A DNA stretch of 64,000 nucleotides. It comes from Methanosarcina sp. 2.H.T.1A.6 (GTDB taxonomy: Archaea; Halobacteriota; Methanosarcinia; Methanosarcinales; Methanosarcinaceae). The notes below the pieces were generated by a model, which was not told the DNA's origin, made no database searches, and saw only the letters and a program-made list of their open reading frames with translations. The stretch covers positions 124,001 through 188,000 of the forward strand of contig NZ_JJOY01000023.1 in the NCBI RefSeq assembly GCF_000979455.1, in the 5' to 3' direction. Shown one piece after another: positions 27,638-36,289 of this stretch. How positions within the stretch are numbered: the first letter of the stretch is position 1; each line of letters starts with the position of its first letter. The position numbers were made by a program, and so were the translations under genes.

Positions 27638-27696
27638 TCTTTTTCAGATAAATTCGAAATTTTTATTCTTTAGTTTGATGATTTTTTATTTCTTGT

Positions 27697-28167
27697 TTAC
27701 CGATTGGCTGCGTTGATTTTTTGTTCTTTTTCAGTTGTTGTTTCTTCTTTCTTTTCTTCAATCTCTTTTATGTAGGGCTTAATATCCAGCACAGGTGTCC
27801 CGTTGATTGCATCTAGGCCTTTTACATGGAGGATATTACCTTCTACTTTTAAAAGCTCTACAATTGTAAGCCCTATACCGTTAGGGCGGTAAGGGCTCCT
27901 GCTGGCAAAAACTCCCGAAATTTCCCCGTCATAGCGGCGGCGGTGGATTAGTTTATATCCTTTTGATTTGCTGAAATAAAAGAGGATATACAGTTTTTCA
28001 AAGTCTTCTATCCTGTAAAGCCCCTCTGCCAGGTCTTTCTTCAGGATGATTTTTGAAACCTGCTGGTAGATCTCTTCATTATACTCCGGCTCAAGGTAGT
28101 CATTCTCAACATAGCCTATAGGATTAAACTCGATTTTTTTGGGAATTTTCTCCGTATTTTCATTCAT
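27697..28167 (-). CDS. TrmO/TsaA-family tRNA methyltransferase
   Basis: About 156 residues. The TrmO (YaeB) beta-barrel fold is shown by FNPIGYVEND at the start, then FEKLYILFYFSKSKGYKLIHRRRYDG, GVFASRSPYRPNGIGLTIVELL and the closing LDAINGTPVLDIKPYI. The family N6-methylates threonylcarbamoyl-A37 in tRNA using SAM. The tail is Glu/Lys-rich. ATG 28167 is chosen over TTG 28179; it lies inside the end of the FmdE-like gene, so the two overlap by eight bases and are probably co-translated. Confidence 0.9.
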   Translation of the reverse strand: MNENTEKIPKKIEFNPIGYVENDYLEPEYNEEIYQQVSKIILKKDLAEGLYRIEDFEKLYILFYFSKSKGYKLIHRRRYDGEISGVFASRSPYRPNGIGLTIVELLKVEGNILHVKGLDAINGTPVLDIKPYIKEIEEKKEETTTEKEQKINAANR

Positions 28168-28759
28168 CTTTTGCCTCAAAACAGGAGATGCAGACTATTT
28201 TCCCATTTTTTACCCTTCCCAGGGGTTCCATATAGCCTTCCCCGCACTTGCTGCATATAAGGGTAGGATAGATTATGGCTTTTTCCGGAGGCTCGATTTC
28301 CACTTCACTGACACGGAAAATGTCTTCTTCCGGCATTTCCAGAACTCTCTTGCTTTTTGCTTCGTGTGAAACTTGAAACTCCTTTGCCTCTTCAGGGCTT
28401 GCAATGCCTGCCCTCAGTTTTGCGAAGAGCGCAGTGTGCTTTTCGTCCTGGGGGAGTACGTCGGGTTTCAAGGAAATTCTCAGGGCTTTTTTATCCCCTC
28501 TCTTGAAAAATGTATATACATGTTTTCCGTGCTCTTTAAATACGAGATTTCCTTTTCCGCAGGTACAGCCGTTTATTGCCTGAATCGCGTCCACTGCACA
28601 TGATCGGTTTTCCACAACTGCAACAAGTTCTTCATCTTTGCTCCTGTCCTTGAAACGTTCTGCAGCCAGCATAGCCACTCTGTACCCTATAGAAATGCCG
28701 GGGCAGACATGTCCGTGGAACTTTACAGCAGTATCAAAATTAGCGTCATTGAAATCCAG
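28160..28759 (-). CDS. FmdE-family protein with C-terminal zinc ribbon, apparent CTG start
   Basis: The first in-frame ATG (28678) would cut off the family signature FHGHVCPGISIGYRVAML. Reading upstream, the frame continues through LDFNDANFDTAVKFHGHVCPG to a stop without any ATG, GTG or TTG. The best start is CTG 28759, eight bases after TAGGAG. With it the protein has 199 residues. The FmdE domain includes HGHVCPG, ENRSCAVDAIQAINGCTCGKGNL and the C-terminal zinc ribbon CSKCGEGYMEP ... CISCF. FmdE copurifies with molybdenum formylmethanofuran dehydrogenase, but stand-alone homologues like this lack a defined role; a metal or thiol function is likely given the conserved Cys and His residues. 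Confidence 0.85.
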   Translation of the reverse strand: MDFNDANFDTAVKFHGHVCPGISIGYRVAMLAAERFKDRSKDEELVAVVENRSCAVDAIQAINGCTCGKGNLVFKEHGKHVYTFFKRGDKKALRISLKPDVLPQDEKHTALFAKLRAGIASPEEAKEFQVSHEAKSKRVLEMPEEDIFRVSEVEIEPPEKAIIYPTLICSKCGEGYMEPLGRVKNGKIVCISCFEAKDE

Positions 28760-29132
28760 GTTTTCAGCTCCTACTTTAATTATTTTTCCTGTTCTATCAA
28801 ATTAATTTAATTAACCCGTTTCATATTCTCTGACTACTATTTATAAATTCTGTATTTAATTCTTATTACAAAAAAAGTCTGAAGTATTAATTGCAAATCA
28901 ATCAATTGCAAATCAATTACTTGAATTGTTTTAAAAAACTGTATAATTGTGATGTACCTCTACATCTCTGTACTCTTTTACCCTAATGTTCTGCAGATAT
29001 CAGGGAACCCGAGCTTCCACGCAACCTTTTTACTTCTTGTTTAATATATATACATTTGCCGTTTTCCGTTCTTGAATTTGTCCACCTCTACATGGTTGAT
29101 ATTTTTTAATCAAATATAGCCTGAGAGCAAAA

Positions 29133-29216
29133 AACCCAAAAATGTGGAAGTAACAGAAAAAACCCAAAAATGTGGAAGTAACAGAAAAAACCCACTAATG
29201 TGAAAGCACCGAAAAA
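29133..29216. repeat. 28-bp direct repeat, three copies
   Basis: The unit aacccaaaaatgtggaagta plus eight more bases occurs at 29133 and 29161 (identical) and, with changes, at 29189. It stands about 90 bases upstream of the first structured RNA copy, in the gene-free tract 28760-30218. The copies are adjacent with no spacers, so this is not a CRISPR array. It could hold repeated protein-binding sites. Confidence 0.85.
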
Positions 29217-29300
29217 CCAGCAGGGGTGTAAATTATTCCGGCAATTAATAATTTTTTTCATCTCGTAAAAAAAGTTAAGATTATTTTATAATTAGGATAA

Positions 29301-29396
29301 TAGGGACCGTAATTTTCCGTCCGAAGGTCCCTACTGATGATCCAACCCCTTTAGACTGAGAGTAAACCCTTTAACTCTCAATCTCTATCATTTTTT
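29301..29396 (+). ncRNA. Putative structured RNA, copy 1
   Basis: Hairpin I is TAGGGACC/GGTCCCTA (29301-29308 with 29326-29333, perfect). A single-stranded TGATCCAACCCC follows. Hairpin II is AGAcTGAGAGT/ACTCTCAaTCT (29353-29363 with 29374-29384) with loop AAACCCTTTA, and a run of six T follows at 29391. A TATA-like ttattttata at 29281 would start transcription close to hairpin I. The same design recurs about 520 bases downstream with different stem bases, which argues for selected RNA structure. I do not recognise it as a named family. Direction is inferred from the T-run and TATA position. Confidence 0.55.
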
Positions 29397-29820
29397 ATGG
29401 TTTCTAATTATATAACATAAACGACGTGAAATATTGTTTATTATTCAAATTACCCCTACTCTTATTTTTTTTGGCCATCTTTAAAATATCTGTCTCGATC
29501 AAATTTTTTGTTAACATCAAATCTTTCAAAACCGTTAAAACTGATCCTGGGATTTTCTTTTGTTTTAATCCTAAATATTTATTTCAGGATTTGAACCTCT
29601 ACAATTTGATTTTTTTTCAATTCCGAAAGTTCAAATCTGGTTTTTCGGTTTATTTTTTCTCCAATCTGTCCCTTCCCAATTCATAATTTCGCCAATTTGG
29701 ATCAAACTGATCAACTTTATTTGAACAACATCAAAGAATTTTCACGAAGTCCAATATCCGGATACTACCATAATACAAAGTTTTTTTATGGATTAAAACT
29801 CTTCCAAAAGATTGATGTTA

Positions 29821-29925
29821 GAATTGGGAGCCGTTTGCCACCTCTGATCTGGCTCCCAATTGTGTGATTCAACCCCGACGATCAAGAGAAAACCCCTTAA
29901 CTCTTAATCGTCAACTTTCTCCTTA
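29821..29925 (+). ncRNA. Putative structured RNA, copy 2
   Basis: Hairpin I is AATTGGGAGCC/GGCTCCCAATT (29822-29832 with 29851-29861, perfect eleven pairs). Then comes TGATTCAACCCC and hairpin II, GACGATcAAGAG/CTCTTaATCGTC (29877-29888 with 29901-29912), loop AAAACCCCTTAA. Compared with copy 1, the stems use different but still pairing bases. The C-A mismatch sits at the matching place in both hairpins II, and the loop and linker are nearly unchanged. A shared segment TATATAAC-TAAACGAC follows both copies. The 3' end is uncertain, as the T-run is weaker than in copy 1. Confidence 0.55.
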
Positions 29926-30218
29926 TGTTATAAATGTATATAACCTAAACGACCTTGAAATTTACTTCCAATTAAATTATTTAATGGCCTCAAAATCAAG
30001 TTCTTTTGACTTGATATTCATTTCTTACATCCTCATTTCTACTGATTTCTCACTCTATAATATTTATTTGGATTTATACTATTCTGTTCATACCGCCGAT
30101 TGTAATTTTTCTTATACAGACACGCCCCTGTCCCCTGCTAATCGATAATACTTTTTGAATAAATACAGCTGAAAAATGCGAAAGATATTTATCAAGTATT
30201 TGCGTATATATCAAAAAC

Positions 30219-31007
30219 ATGAACAGCCACCTTCTCGAATTAATTTTTCTCTCCGACAAAAGGAAGGGTATTCTTTTATTTTTGCAGGATGGTCCAAAAA
30301 CTATTGAAGCTATAAAAAAATATCTGAATGCCAGTGCGGTAGCTGTACTCCCCCAGCTAAAAAAACTAAAGGACGACTCTCTAGTATTCAAGCTCGCAGA
30401 TGTTTACATCCTGTCTCCTCTTGGCATAGCGGTAGCGGGGAGAATGCAGGCAATGGTGAGTTTATTAAACGTTTTTGGTAATTGCTATGATTACTGGGCA
30501 AATCATGCAATTGATTGCATACCTCCCTCTTTAAGGAACAGAATTGGAGATCTGGAAAACTGTACATTCTCCGCACCTCCTGACAGGACCCGCCTCTTTG
30601 AACCTCACAGGGAATTTGTGGGAAACCTTGCAATATCAAGACGGATAAACGGTATTGCCTCCATTTTCCACCCCCTTTACCCTTCTTTTTTTCTTACTTT
30701 CGCAAAAAAAGGAGTGGATATCTCTCTTCTTGTAACCCATCCGGTTTACGAGAGAATTATAGAGGAATATCGAACTGAATTTCGAGAATTTCTGAATTTT
30801 GAGAATGCATGTTTCTATGTATGTGACGAAAAAATTGAATTTTCTCATGTTGTTACTGACAGGTTCCTCTCTCTAACTCTTCCTTTTCCAGACGGCACTT
30901 TTGACCATAAACAGGATGTCCTGTGTTTCGATCCTCTTGCCCTTCAGTGGGGAGAAGACCTTTTTGCTTATTACAGGGACAGATCAGAAAAAATAACTGA
31001 GATCTGA
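30219..31007 (+). CDS. Msr/FilR1-type winged-helix regulator
   Basis: A 262-residue protein related to the regulator at 62958. It has an N-terminal winged helix (LIFLSDKRKGILLFLQDGPKTIEAIKKYL ... AVLPQLKKLKDDSLV, residues 7-60) and a C-terminal FilR1/DUF1724-type sensor domain (about 90-255, with IPPSLRNRIGDLENC and the ALQWGEDLFAYYRDRSE ending). In Methanosarcina this family includes the Msr proteins, which control methanol methyltransferase operons and related genes. No methyltransferase gene is adjacent here; the upstream neighbours are the two putative RNAs. A 17-bp tandem duplication spans its stop codon. Confidence 0.85.
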   Translation: MNSHLLELIFLSDKRKGILLFLQDGPKTIEAIKKYLNASAVAVLPQLKKLKDDSLVFKLADVYILSPLGIAVAGRMQAMVSLLNVFGNCYDYWANHAIDCIPPSLRNRIGDLENCTFSAPPDRTRLFEPHREFVGNLAISRRINGIASIFHPLYPSFFLTFAKKGVDISLLVTHPVYERIIEEYRTEFREFLNFENACFYVCDEKIEFSHVVTDRFLSLTLPFPDGTFDHKQDVLCFDPLALQWGEDLFAYYRDRSEKITEI

Positions 31008-31028
31008 ATTTAACTGAGATCTGAATTT
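30995..31028. repeat. 17-bp tandem duplication across a stop codon
   Basis: AACTGAGATCTGAATTT occurs twice in direct contact. The first copy contains the TGA stop of the Msr-like gene (31005-31007). Confidence 0.95.
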
Positions 31029-31110
31029 GAATGAATCCGGGATTTTATCTCCCGAGGTCGGAAGCAATCGGAAGATAGCTATAAATCGGGCTCTGACTAT
31101 CCTTTATATT

Positions 31111-32034
31111 ATGGAAAAAGTTAAGGAAACCGCAGAAAAGATCCGGACAATGGAAATCCGGGGCGCAGGCAGGATTGCAAAAGCTGCTGCTGAAGCCATC
31201 AGGGATTATGCTGCAGGGCTGGAGGCAGCTTCAATGGAGGAGTTTAGTGCCAGCATCCAGGAAGTTTCTAGTTTTCTTATCAGTACCCGCCCCACAGCTG
31301 TTTCCCTTCCGAATGCTGTAAAACTTGCTTCGAGATATTCTTCCGGGAATGTAGAAGAAGCAAGACAGGAAATCATCACAAATGCAAACCTTTTTATTGA
31401 AAGAGCAGACTGCGCGCTTGGAAAAATCGGGAAAATCGGGTCAAGAAGAATTCAGGATGGAGATGTTATTATGACCCACTGCAACTCCCATGCTGCTCTT
31501 TCCATCATCACTACGGCATTTGAAGACGGAAAGGATATTTCGGTAATCGCTACCGAAAGCCGCCCAAGGCGTCAGGGCTTATTGACAATCCGGCACCTTA
31601 ATGGCTTTGGCATCCCGACAACCCTGATCGTGGACTCTGCCGTACGTTACTATATGAAAGACGTGGACAAAGTTATTGTTGGTGCGGATGCAATTGCAGC
31701 CAACGGAGCTCTTGTAAACAAGATCGGAACTTCTCAGCTTGCTCTTGCTGCCCATGAAGCCAGAAAGAGTTTTATGGTAGCTGCCGAGACCTTCAAGTTC
31801 AGCCCGAGCACCATTGCAGGAAACCCCATAGAAATCGAAGAAAGGGCTGCAGACGAAGTCGTCGATCCTGCAATTATTGCAGACCTCTCCCACGTACAGG
31901 TCAAAAATCCGGCTTTTGACTTTACCCCTGCAGAATACATTGATATGATCGTAACTGATATTGGAATTATCCCGCCTGCGATGGCATATACTGTCATAAA
32001 AGAACACCTGGGCTGGGAACCTGGCGAAATTTGA
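31111..32034 (+). CDS. Ribose 1,5-bisphosphate isomerase (eIF2B-related)
   Basis: A 307-residue protein from ATG 31111. It converts ribose 1,5-bisphosphate to ribulose 1,5-bisphosphate in the archaeal AMP/type III RuBisCO route. The eIF2B-alpha-like fold is visible as STRPTAVSLPNAVKL, MTHCNSHAALSIITTAF, VIATESRPRRQGLLT, VDSAVRYYMKDVDKVIVGADAIAANGALVNKIGTSQLA and VAAETFKFSP. The catalytic Cys (in MTHCNS) and Asp (in VGADAI) are present. A longer reading from 31027 is unlikely because its first 28 residues do not resemble the family. No RuBisCO gene lies in the window. Confidence 0.9.
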   Translation: MEKVKETAEKIRTMEIRGAGRIAKAAAEAIRDYAAGLEAASMEEFSASIQEVSSFLISTRPTAVSLPNAVKLASRYSSGNVEEARQEIITNANLFIERADCALGKIGKIGSRRIQDGDVIMTHCNSHAALSIITTAFEDGKDISVIATESRPRRQGLLTIRHLNGFGIPTTLIVDSAVRYYMKDVDKVIVGADAIAANGALVNKIGTSQLALAAHEARKSFMVAAETFKFSPSTIAGNPIEIEERAADEVVDPAIIADLSHVQVKNPAFDFTPAEYIDMIVTDIGIIPPAMAYTVIKEHLGWEPGEI

Positions 32035-32115
32035 AGGATTAAATTCTTTTCTTTACTTCTTTTTTCCTTTCCTTTCCTTTTTCTCTCTTCTCTTCTTTTC
32101 TCTTCCTTATCGCCT

Positions 32116-32892
32116 TTAATTATCTTTAATCGTCCCGTCCGTGATCCTGAGCACCCTTGAACACTCTTTTGCAACTTCGGGGTCGTGGGTAACCACAAGA
32201 ATTGTCTGCCCCTTTTTGCTCAACTCCTTGAATGTACGGACAATGGAATCACGGGTTTTACTGTCCACCTCCCCGGTTGGCTCATCTGCAAGAATCAGGG
32301 CAGGCCTGTTCGCAAGGGCTCTTGCAATAGAAACCCGCTGCTGCTCTCCTCCGGACAGTTCCGAAGGTTTATGATCGAGTCGGTCTCCCAGGCCCAGGTC
32401 CTCAAGAAGGGCTTTTGCTCTTTCCTCCCTCTCTTTTTTTGGCACCCTGGAAAAGCGCATGGCAAGTTCCACATTTTCAAGGGCAGAAAGTGTAGGAATC
32501 AGGTTGTAGTGCTGGAAAATAAAACCTATTTTCTCTCTTCTTACGCCGGGAAGCAGTTTTTCCGGAACTGAAGTAAGGTCTGTCCCGTCAAGGATGATCT
32601 TTCCGTCAGTGGCTTTTTCAAGTGTGCCGATCAGAGCAAGAAGGGTTGATTTTCCTGAGCCCGAGGGTCCCATTATGGCAAGGAGTTCTCCTTTTCGTAC
32701 GGTTATACAGGCGCAGCGAAGGGCATGGACAGGAATTTTACCCTGGATATAGGTCTTGGAGAGGTTTTCAACCTGCATGATAACTTTCTGTTTGTCGTTA
32801 CCGGATTTTTCTCTCACAGATTCTTCGTTCCGGACCTCTTTTTTTCCAGATTTTTCTGCTGATGCCAGTCTCTCCGTTTTTTCTTCACGCAT
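32116..32892 (-). CDS. ABC transporter ATPase, MacB/LolD type
   Basis: A 258-residue ATP-binding subunit. Walker A is GPSGSGKST at about residue 75, the signature LSGGEQQRVSIARAL comes near 178, Walker B is LILADEPTG, and TILVVTHD holds the switch His. The lipoprotein-export/MacB group typically uses this sequence with an FtsX-type permease. The permease is encoded just upstream, and its stop overlaps this start by eight bases. The first 38 residues are charged and probably not part of the fold, so a later start at the VIMQVENLSKTY methionine is possible. Confidence 0.93.
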   Translation of the reverse strand: MREEKTERLASAEKSGKKEVRNEESVREKSGNDKQKVIMQVENLSKTYIQGKIPVHALRCACITVRKGELLAIMGPSGSGKSTLLALIGTLEKATDGKIILDGTDLTSVPEKLLPGVRREKIGFIFQHYNLIPTLSALENVELAMRFSRVPKKEREERAKALLEDLGLGDRLDHKPSELSGGEQQRVSIARALANRPALILADEPTGEVDSKTRDSIVRTFKELSKKGQTILVVTHDPEVAKECSRVLRITDGTIKDN

Positions 32893-34000
32893 GCTTCAAA
32901 GCCTCCATAGGACTCATTTTTGAAGCCCTGTAAGCTGGGTAAAGCCCGGAAAGAGCACCAATCAGCAGAGCAAAAACCATGGCAATTATAAGAAGTCTCG
33001 GAGTTATCAGGAAAAGGACGATCCTTGTCGTTGCAAGCCAGGCGTTCATGACATAGACAGCCCCAACACCAACCAGGATTCCAAGAATTCCGCCTAAAAA
33101 GCCCATGAATGAAGCCTCTCCGAGCGTCAGGAGCAGGATGTCCCGCGTTTCTGCGCCTATGGCTTTCAAAATCCCGAATTCCCGTGTCCTTTCTGCAACG
33201 GACATGAGCATCGTATTCATCACGCAAAGCCCGCCTATGATTGCTGCAAGGAGCCCTGAACTGATCGTGATTACGCTGAAAATCATGAAGGACTGCTTTG
33301 CCTGCACTTCAAGTTCTCCCGGGGAAAGGGTGCTTGTGCCTTTTACGCTTAATTCGATGCGTTTTGAGAGCATCTCAGCATCCACCCTCTCGTCAGGCAC
33401 GGCAAAGATATAGGAGACCGAATCTCCCACGTTATACAGGTCCTGGGCAGTCTCAAGGGGAATGATTACGGCATTATCAAAGATCGAGCCGGTATAATCA
33501 AGGATTCCGACAACGGTGAAATATTTGTCATGGATTTCAAATTTGCTGCCTGTCTGAAGTCCGTATTCTCTTTTGATGTTGTTTCCGACGACCACACTGT
33601 AGGAATCCCCCGGATTGAGGAAGCGGCCTGCTTTCAGCTCAACAGGGTAAAGGGCAACGCTTGATTTTTCAGGAGGGACGCCAAGGATTTGTTTTCCTGT
33701 CATTCCCATCTTGTCTTCATCAAAGGTGGTCATCAAAAGCCCATAGGCGTCTTTTACCCCGGCTACGCGAAGCACGTCGCTTACCTTATCGTCCGTGAGC
33801 CCTCCTCCAAAGACCCCGCTTTCCGCAAAAACCCGGATCTTGTCGCTGGTTACACTCATGGAACGCTCAAAAGTCTGGTGGAAATTCTCAGACATGGCGC
33901 CCATAACTATAACTGCAAAAATCCCGAGGGCTATCCCGCAGATTGTCAGTGCGCTCCGGACTTTCCTGTTAGTTATGTTTCGGATGATCAGGTCAAACAT
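32885..34000 (-). CDS. ABC transporter permease, FtsX/MacB type
   Basis: A 371-residue protein from ATG 34000, the start that gives the family opening MFDLIIRNITNRKVRSALTICGIALGIFAVIVMGAM. An extracellular MacB-like domain (about 45-240) lies between helix 1 and the three C-terminal helices (about 245-365), which include the ERTREFGILKAIGA motif and the closing SGLYPAYRASKMSPMEAL. These transporters move or extract lipids, lipoproteins or peptides. It is flanked by a secreted protein upstream and the ATPase downstream, forming a three-gene minus-strand operon. Substrate is unknown. Confidence 0.92.
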   Translation of the reverse strand: MFDLIIRNITNRKVRSALTICGIALGIFAVIVMGAMSENFHQTFERSMSVTSDKIRVFAESGVFGGGLTDDKVSDVLRVAGVKDAYGLLMTTFDEDKMGMTGKQILGVPPEKSSVALYPVELKAGRFLNPGDSYSVVVGNNIKREYGLQTGSKFEIHDKYFTVVGILDYTGSIFDNAVIIPLETAQDLYNVGDSVSYIFAVPDERVDAEMLSKRIELSVKGTSTLSPGELEVQAKQSFMIFSVITISSGLLAAIIGGLCVMNTMLMSVAERTREFGILKAIGAETRDILLLTLGEASFMGFLGGILGILVGVGAVYVMNAWLATTRIVLFLITPRLLIIAMVFALLIGALSGLYPAYRASKMSPMEALKHA

Positions 34001-34025
34001 AATGGTCCCGCATATGGATTGATAC

Positions 34026-35228
34026 TTAGCGCCCTTCTTTTTTCCCTTTCCTGTTTTTTCCCTGAAAAACCGCAAAGCACAGGAAAATCCCAAGCGCTGC
34101 CTGAAAACCGAATGCCGGAGATTCCTCCGAAGGGTTTATTTCGGCTACGGGCTCAAAAACCCGCAGGACTGTTTCATGGCTGTCCATGACTTCGCCTTCC
34201 AGACTCAGTACATAGATCTTTACGTTATAGTCCCCTCTGGGAACTCCCTGCCAGATAATTCCTACTGTATCTTCTTTTCCTGCGGTCAGGATATCTGCGG
34301 TTTCTTCAAAAACCTGCACATCTCCTTCTTCAGGAGTCAGTACAACCCTGATAATTCCATCAAAGGGCACCTGGGATTTTCCGACGACTGTAACGCTTGC
34401 TCCGTATTCATCCACATCGATATCCGTATCAAGGATTTCTACTTTTTCTTCTGCCCTGAAGTCCGATGTATAAGCTGTAGTAAGGGCAGGGGAATGGGAA
34501 TGCACCTTCAGGATAGCTGTATAATTTCGGTCTTTTTCGAGAAGGAAAGGCCAATTCATTGCTTTATAGTATGCGTCAGTTACAGGGACGTTTTCCAGGC
34601 TTTCGGAGTATATGATGTCCGTGCCGGAAAGGAGTTTAAGGTCCAGGTCTGCAATGCCGGGTTCAGGCACCTGCACGAATCCGAGATTTGCGGAGCTCAT
34701 AAGGGTTATCAGAACGGAAGCTTTTTCGGAGTCTGCAGAGAAGTCCACAACTTTCAGGTTTGAGAGATATGGATTTCGGTAAGAAAAAGAAAGCTTCCGG
34801 GATTCAAGATTCTGGCTGCCATCCTTTACAAAAAGCTGTGCTGTATAGGAGTCCCTATCTTTTCCAAAGTCCTCTTCAAGCCCCCAGAAAAGGACTTTTG
34901 TAATCTCCTCCCCCCTATCTACGGAGCCCAGATGGAAGGTTTCCGATTTCAGAATTTCTTTTCCTGAGCTCAGGGTAAAAACAAGAGAAACGTTCTCAAG
35001 GGGTTGTTTAAATCTGACCGTTGCATCGCTCAGGTCATGATCTGAGAAAAAATCAATAATAAACTCATCATTGATAAGGGTACTTTCTTCTCCGGCAATT
35101 GTCCCGGTCATTGCCCCTGAAACAGGACTTGCCTGAACACCGAAGAAAATCAGGAATACAATTAAAGAAAATAAGCGAAAAGTAAACTCTCTCACTTTTA
35201 AACAGTTCTTTTTTTCCGGCAGACTCAA
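34026..35228 (-). CDS. Membrane-anchored extracytoplasmic protein of the ABC operon
   Basis: A 400-residue protein that I cannot assign to a named family. It has an N-terminal signal sequence (about residues 15-38, FRLFSLIVFLIFFGVQASPVSG), then about 320 residues of beta-rich sequence that looks like three immunoglobulin-like sandwiches. The C-terminus is AFGFQAALGIFLCFAVF followed by a basic tail, an anchor reminiscent of PGF-CTERM. It ends 26 bases before the permease start, so it probably belongs to the transporter as a surface accessory or substrate-capture subunit. That role is inferred from position. Confidence 0.8.
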   Translation of the reverse strand: MSLPEKKNCLKVREFTFRLFSLIVFLIFFGVQASPVSGAMTGTIAGEESTLINDEFIIDFFSDHDLSDATVRFKQPLENVSLVFTLSSGKEILKSETFHLGSVDRGEEITKVLFWGLEEDFGKDRDSYTAQLFVKDGSQNLESRKLSFSYRNPYLSNLKVVDFSADSEKASVLITLMSSANLGFVQVPEPGIADLDLKLLSGTDIIYSESLENVPVTDAYYKAMNWPFLLEKDRNYTAILKVHSHSPALTTAYTSDFRAEEKVEILDTDIDVDEYGASVTVVGKSQVPFDGIIRVVLTPEEGDVQVFEETADILTAGKEDTVGIIWQGVPRGDYNVKIYVLSLEGEVMDSHETVLRVFEPVAEINPSEESPAFGFQAALGIFLCFAVFQGKNRKGKKEGR

Positions 35229-35398
35229 GCCCGGTTCCTCCTTCTTTCCAAAAGCTGCCGGGAACCAGATTCGGTAACCTATCTGGCTCTCTGCAATATG
35301 GATATATGCAGGAACCTCTATGTTTAAGTTTTGATGTTATCCTCTGTTTTTAGTTTGATACACCGGAGAAGGGCTTGAAAGCCCTGGATTCAAGCTTT

Positions 35399-36100
35399 TT
35401 ATTTTCTTACTGTAATCCAGGTCCCGCAGGATATAGGAGATTTTTTGGCAGCCTCTTCACCCAGAATTTCTCCAAGCAGGGCAGGGTCCCGGGCATCCAT
35501 AACAAGGGCATCGAGCTTGCAGCGTTCGATGATCTTTGCGGCTACGGGGTCTACAGGGGATTTGGAGCCAGCCTTCATTTCGATTGCCATAACTATGCTT
35601 ATGAGTTTTTCAGGTGAGATTGTGTCATATTTTACTGCGCTCGAGTCACAGTTTGGGTCTGAGGAATAAACTCCGTCAATCGAGGTTGCAATTGTCAGCA
35701 GGTCTGCTCGCAGATATTCTGCAAGGATTGCAGCCACAGCATCAGTAGTCTGGCCGGGAGTTACCCCTCCCATTACCACGACTTTTCCTGAGTTCATAGC
35801 CTTCGAGGCTTCAAGATAATTTAAAGGAATCTCAGGGTATCCATCGGGTCCGAGAGCTGCAATAAGCAGTCTTGCGTTCAGACGGGTGATCTCAATGCCT
35901 ATGTAGTCGCAGGTTACTTCATCTGCCCCCATAGCCCGCGCAGCACCTATGTAGTTCCGTGCCGCTTCTCCGCCTCCAGTTATTACAAGCAGCGTGTGTT
36001 TTTTTGAGATGTCCCGCAGGACTGTTGCGTATTTTAAAAAACGATCCGAATCAAGGTCTTTTGCGAGAATTGAACCGCCTAATGAGAGTACTATGAGCAT
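35399..36100 (-). CDS. pyrH: UMP kinase, archaeal type
   Basis: A 233-residue amino-acid-kinase fold enzyme that phosphorylates UMP to UDP with ATP. Features: LSLGGSILA at the start, VITGGGEAARNYIGAARAMGA (substrate loop), VVVMGGVTPGQTTDAVAA and IDGVYSSDPN, with MKAGSKSPVDPVAA closing the nucleotide site. Length is typical for archaeal PyrH. It stands alone on the minus strand, divergent from larB across a 189-bp gap. Confidence 0.95.
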   Translation of the reverse strand: MLIVLSLGGSILAKDLDSDRFLKYATVLRDISKKHTLLVITGGGEAARNYIGAARAMGADEVTCDYIGIEITRLNARLLIAALGPDGYPEIPLNYLEASKAMNSGKVVVMGGVTPGQTTDAVAAILAEYLRADLLTIATSIDGVYSSDPNCDSSAVKYDTISPEKLISIVMAIEMKAGSKSPVDPVAAKIIERCKLDALVMDARDPALLGEILGEEAAKKSPISCGTWITVRK

Positions 36101-36289
36101 GATGATCTCTTCACATTAACAATTCGGATTTTTAAATGTATCGCTGATATTTTCATCGTAGATTACCAAAAACCCCAAATAACGAGAAATCCTAAAGACC
36201 TCCCAGACCAATAAACTACTGATAGGGCACTTACCATTAAGATGTTTATTCCTGAATATATAAAATTTCAGGTATAACTTGGGTGGCGC

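Noticed and set aside
29133-29216. CRISPR-like array
   Set aside because: The 28-bp copies touch one another, there are no spacers, and no cas gene is present in the window.
29301-29396. C/D-box guide RNA
   Set aside because: TGATGA and CTGA occur in copy 1, but the second C' and D boxes are missing and copy 2 does not keep the boxes; the hairpins explain the conservation better.
29426-30148. Two AT-rich plus-strand ORFs of 86 and 94 codons
   Set aside because: They encode Phe/Leu/Asn-rich strings expected from composition, overlap the putative RNA, and show no family features or ribosome sites.
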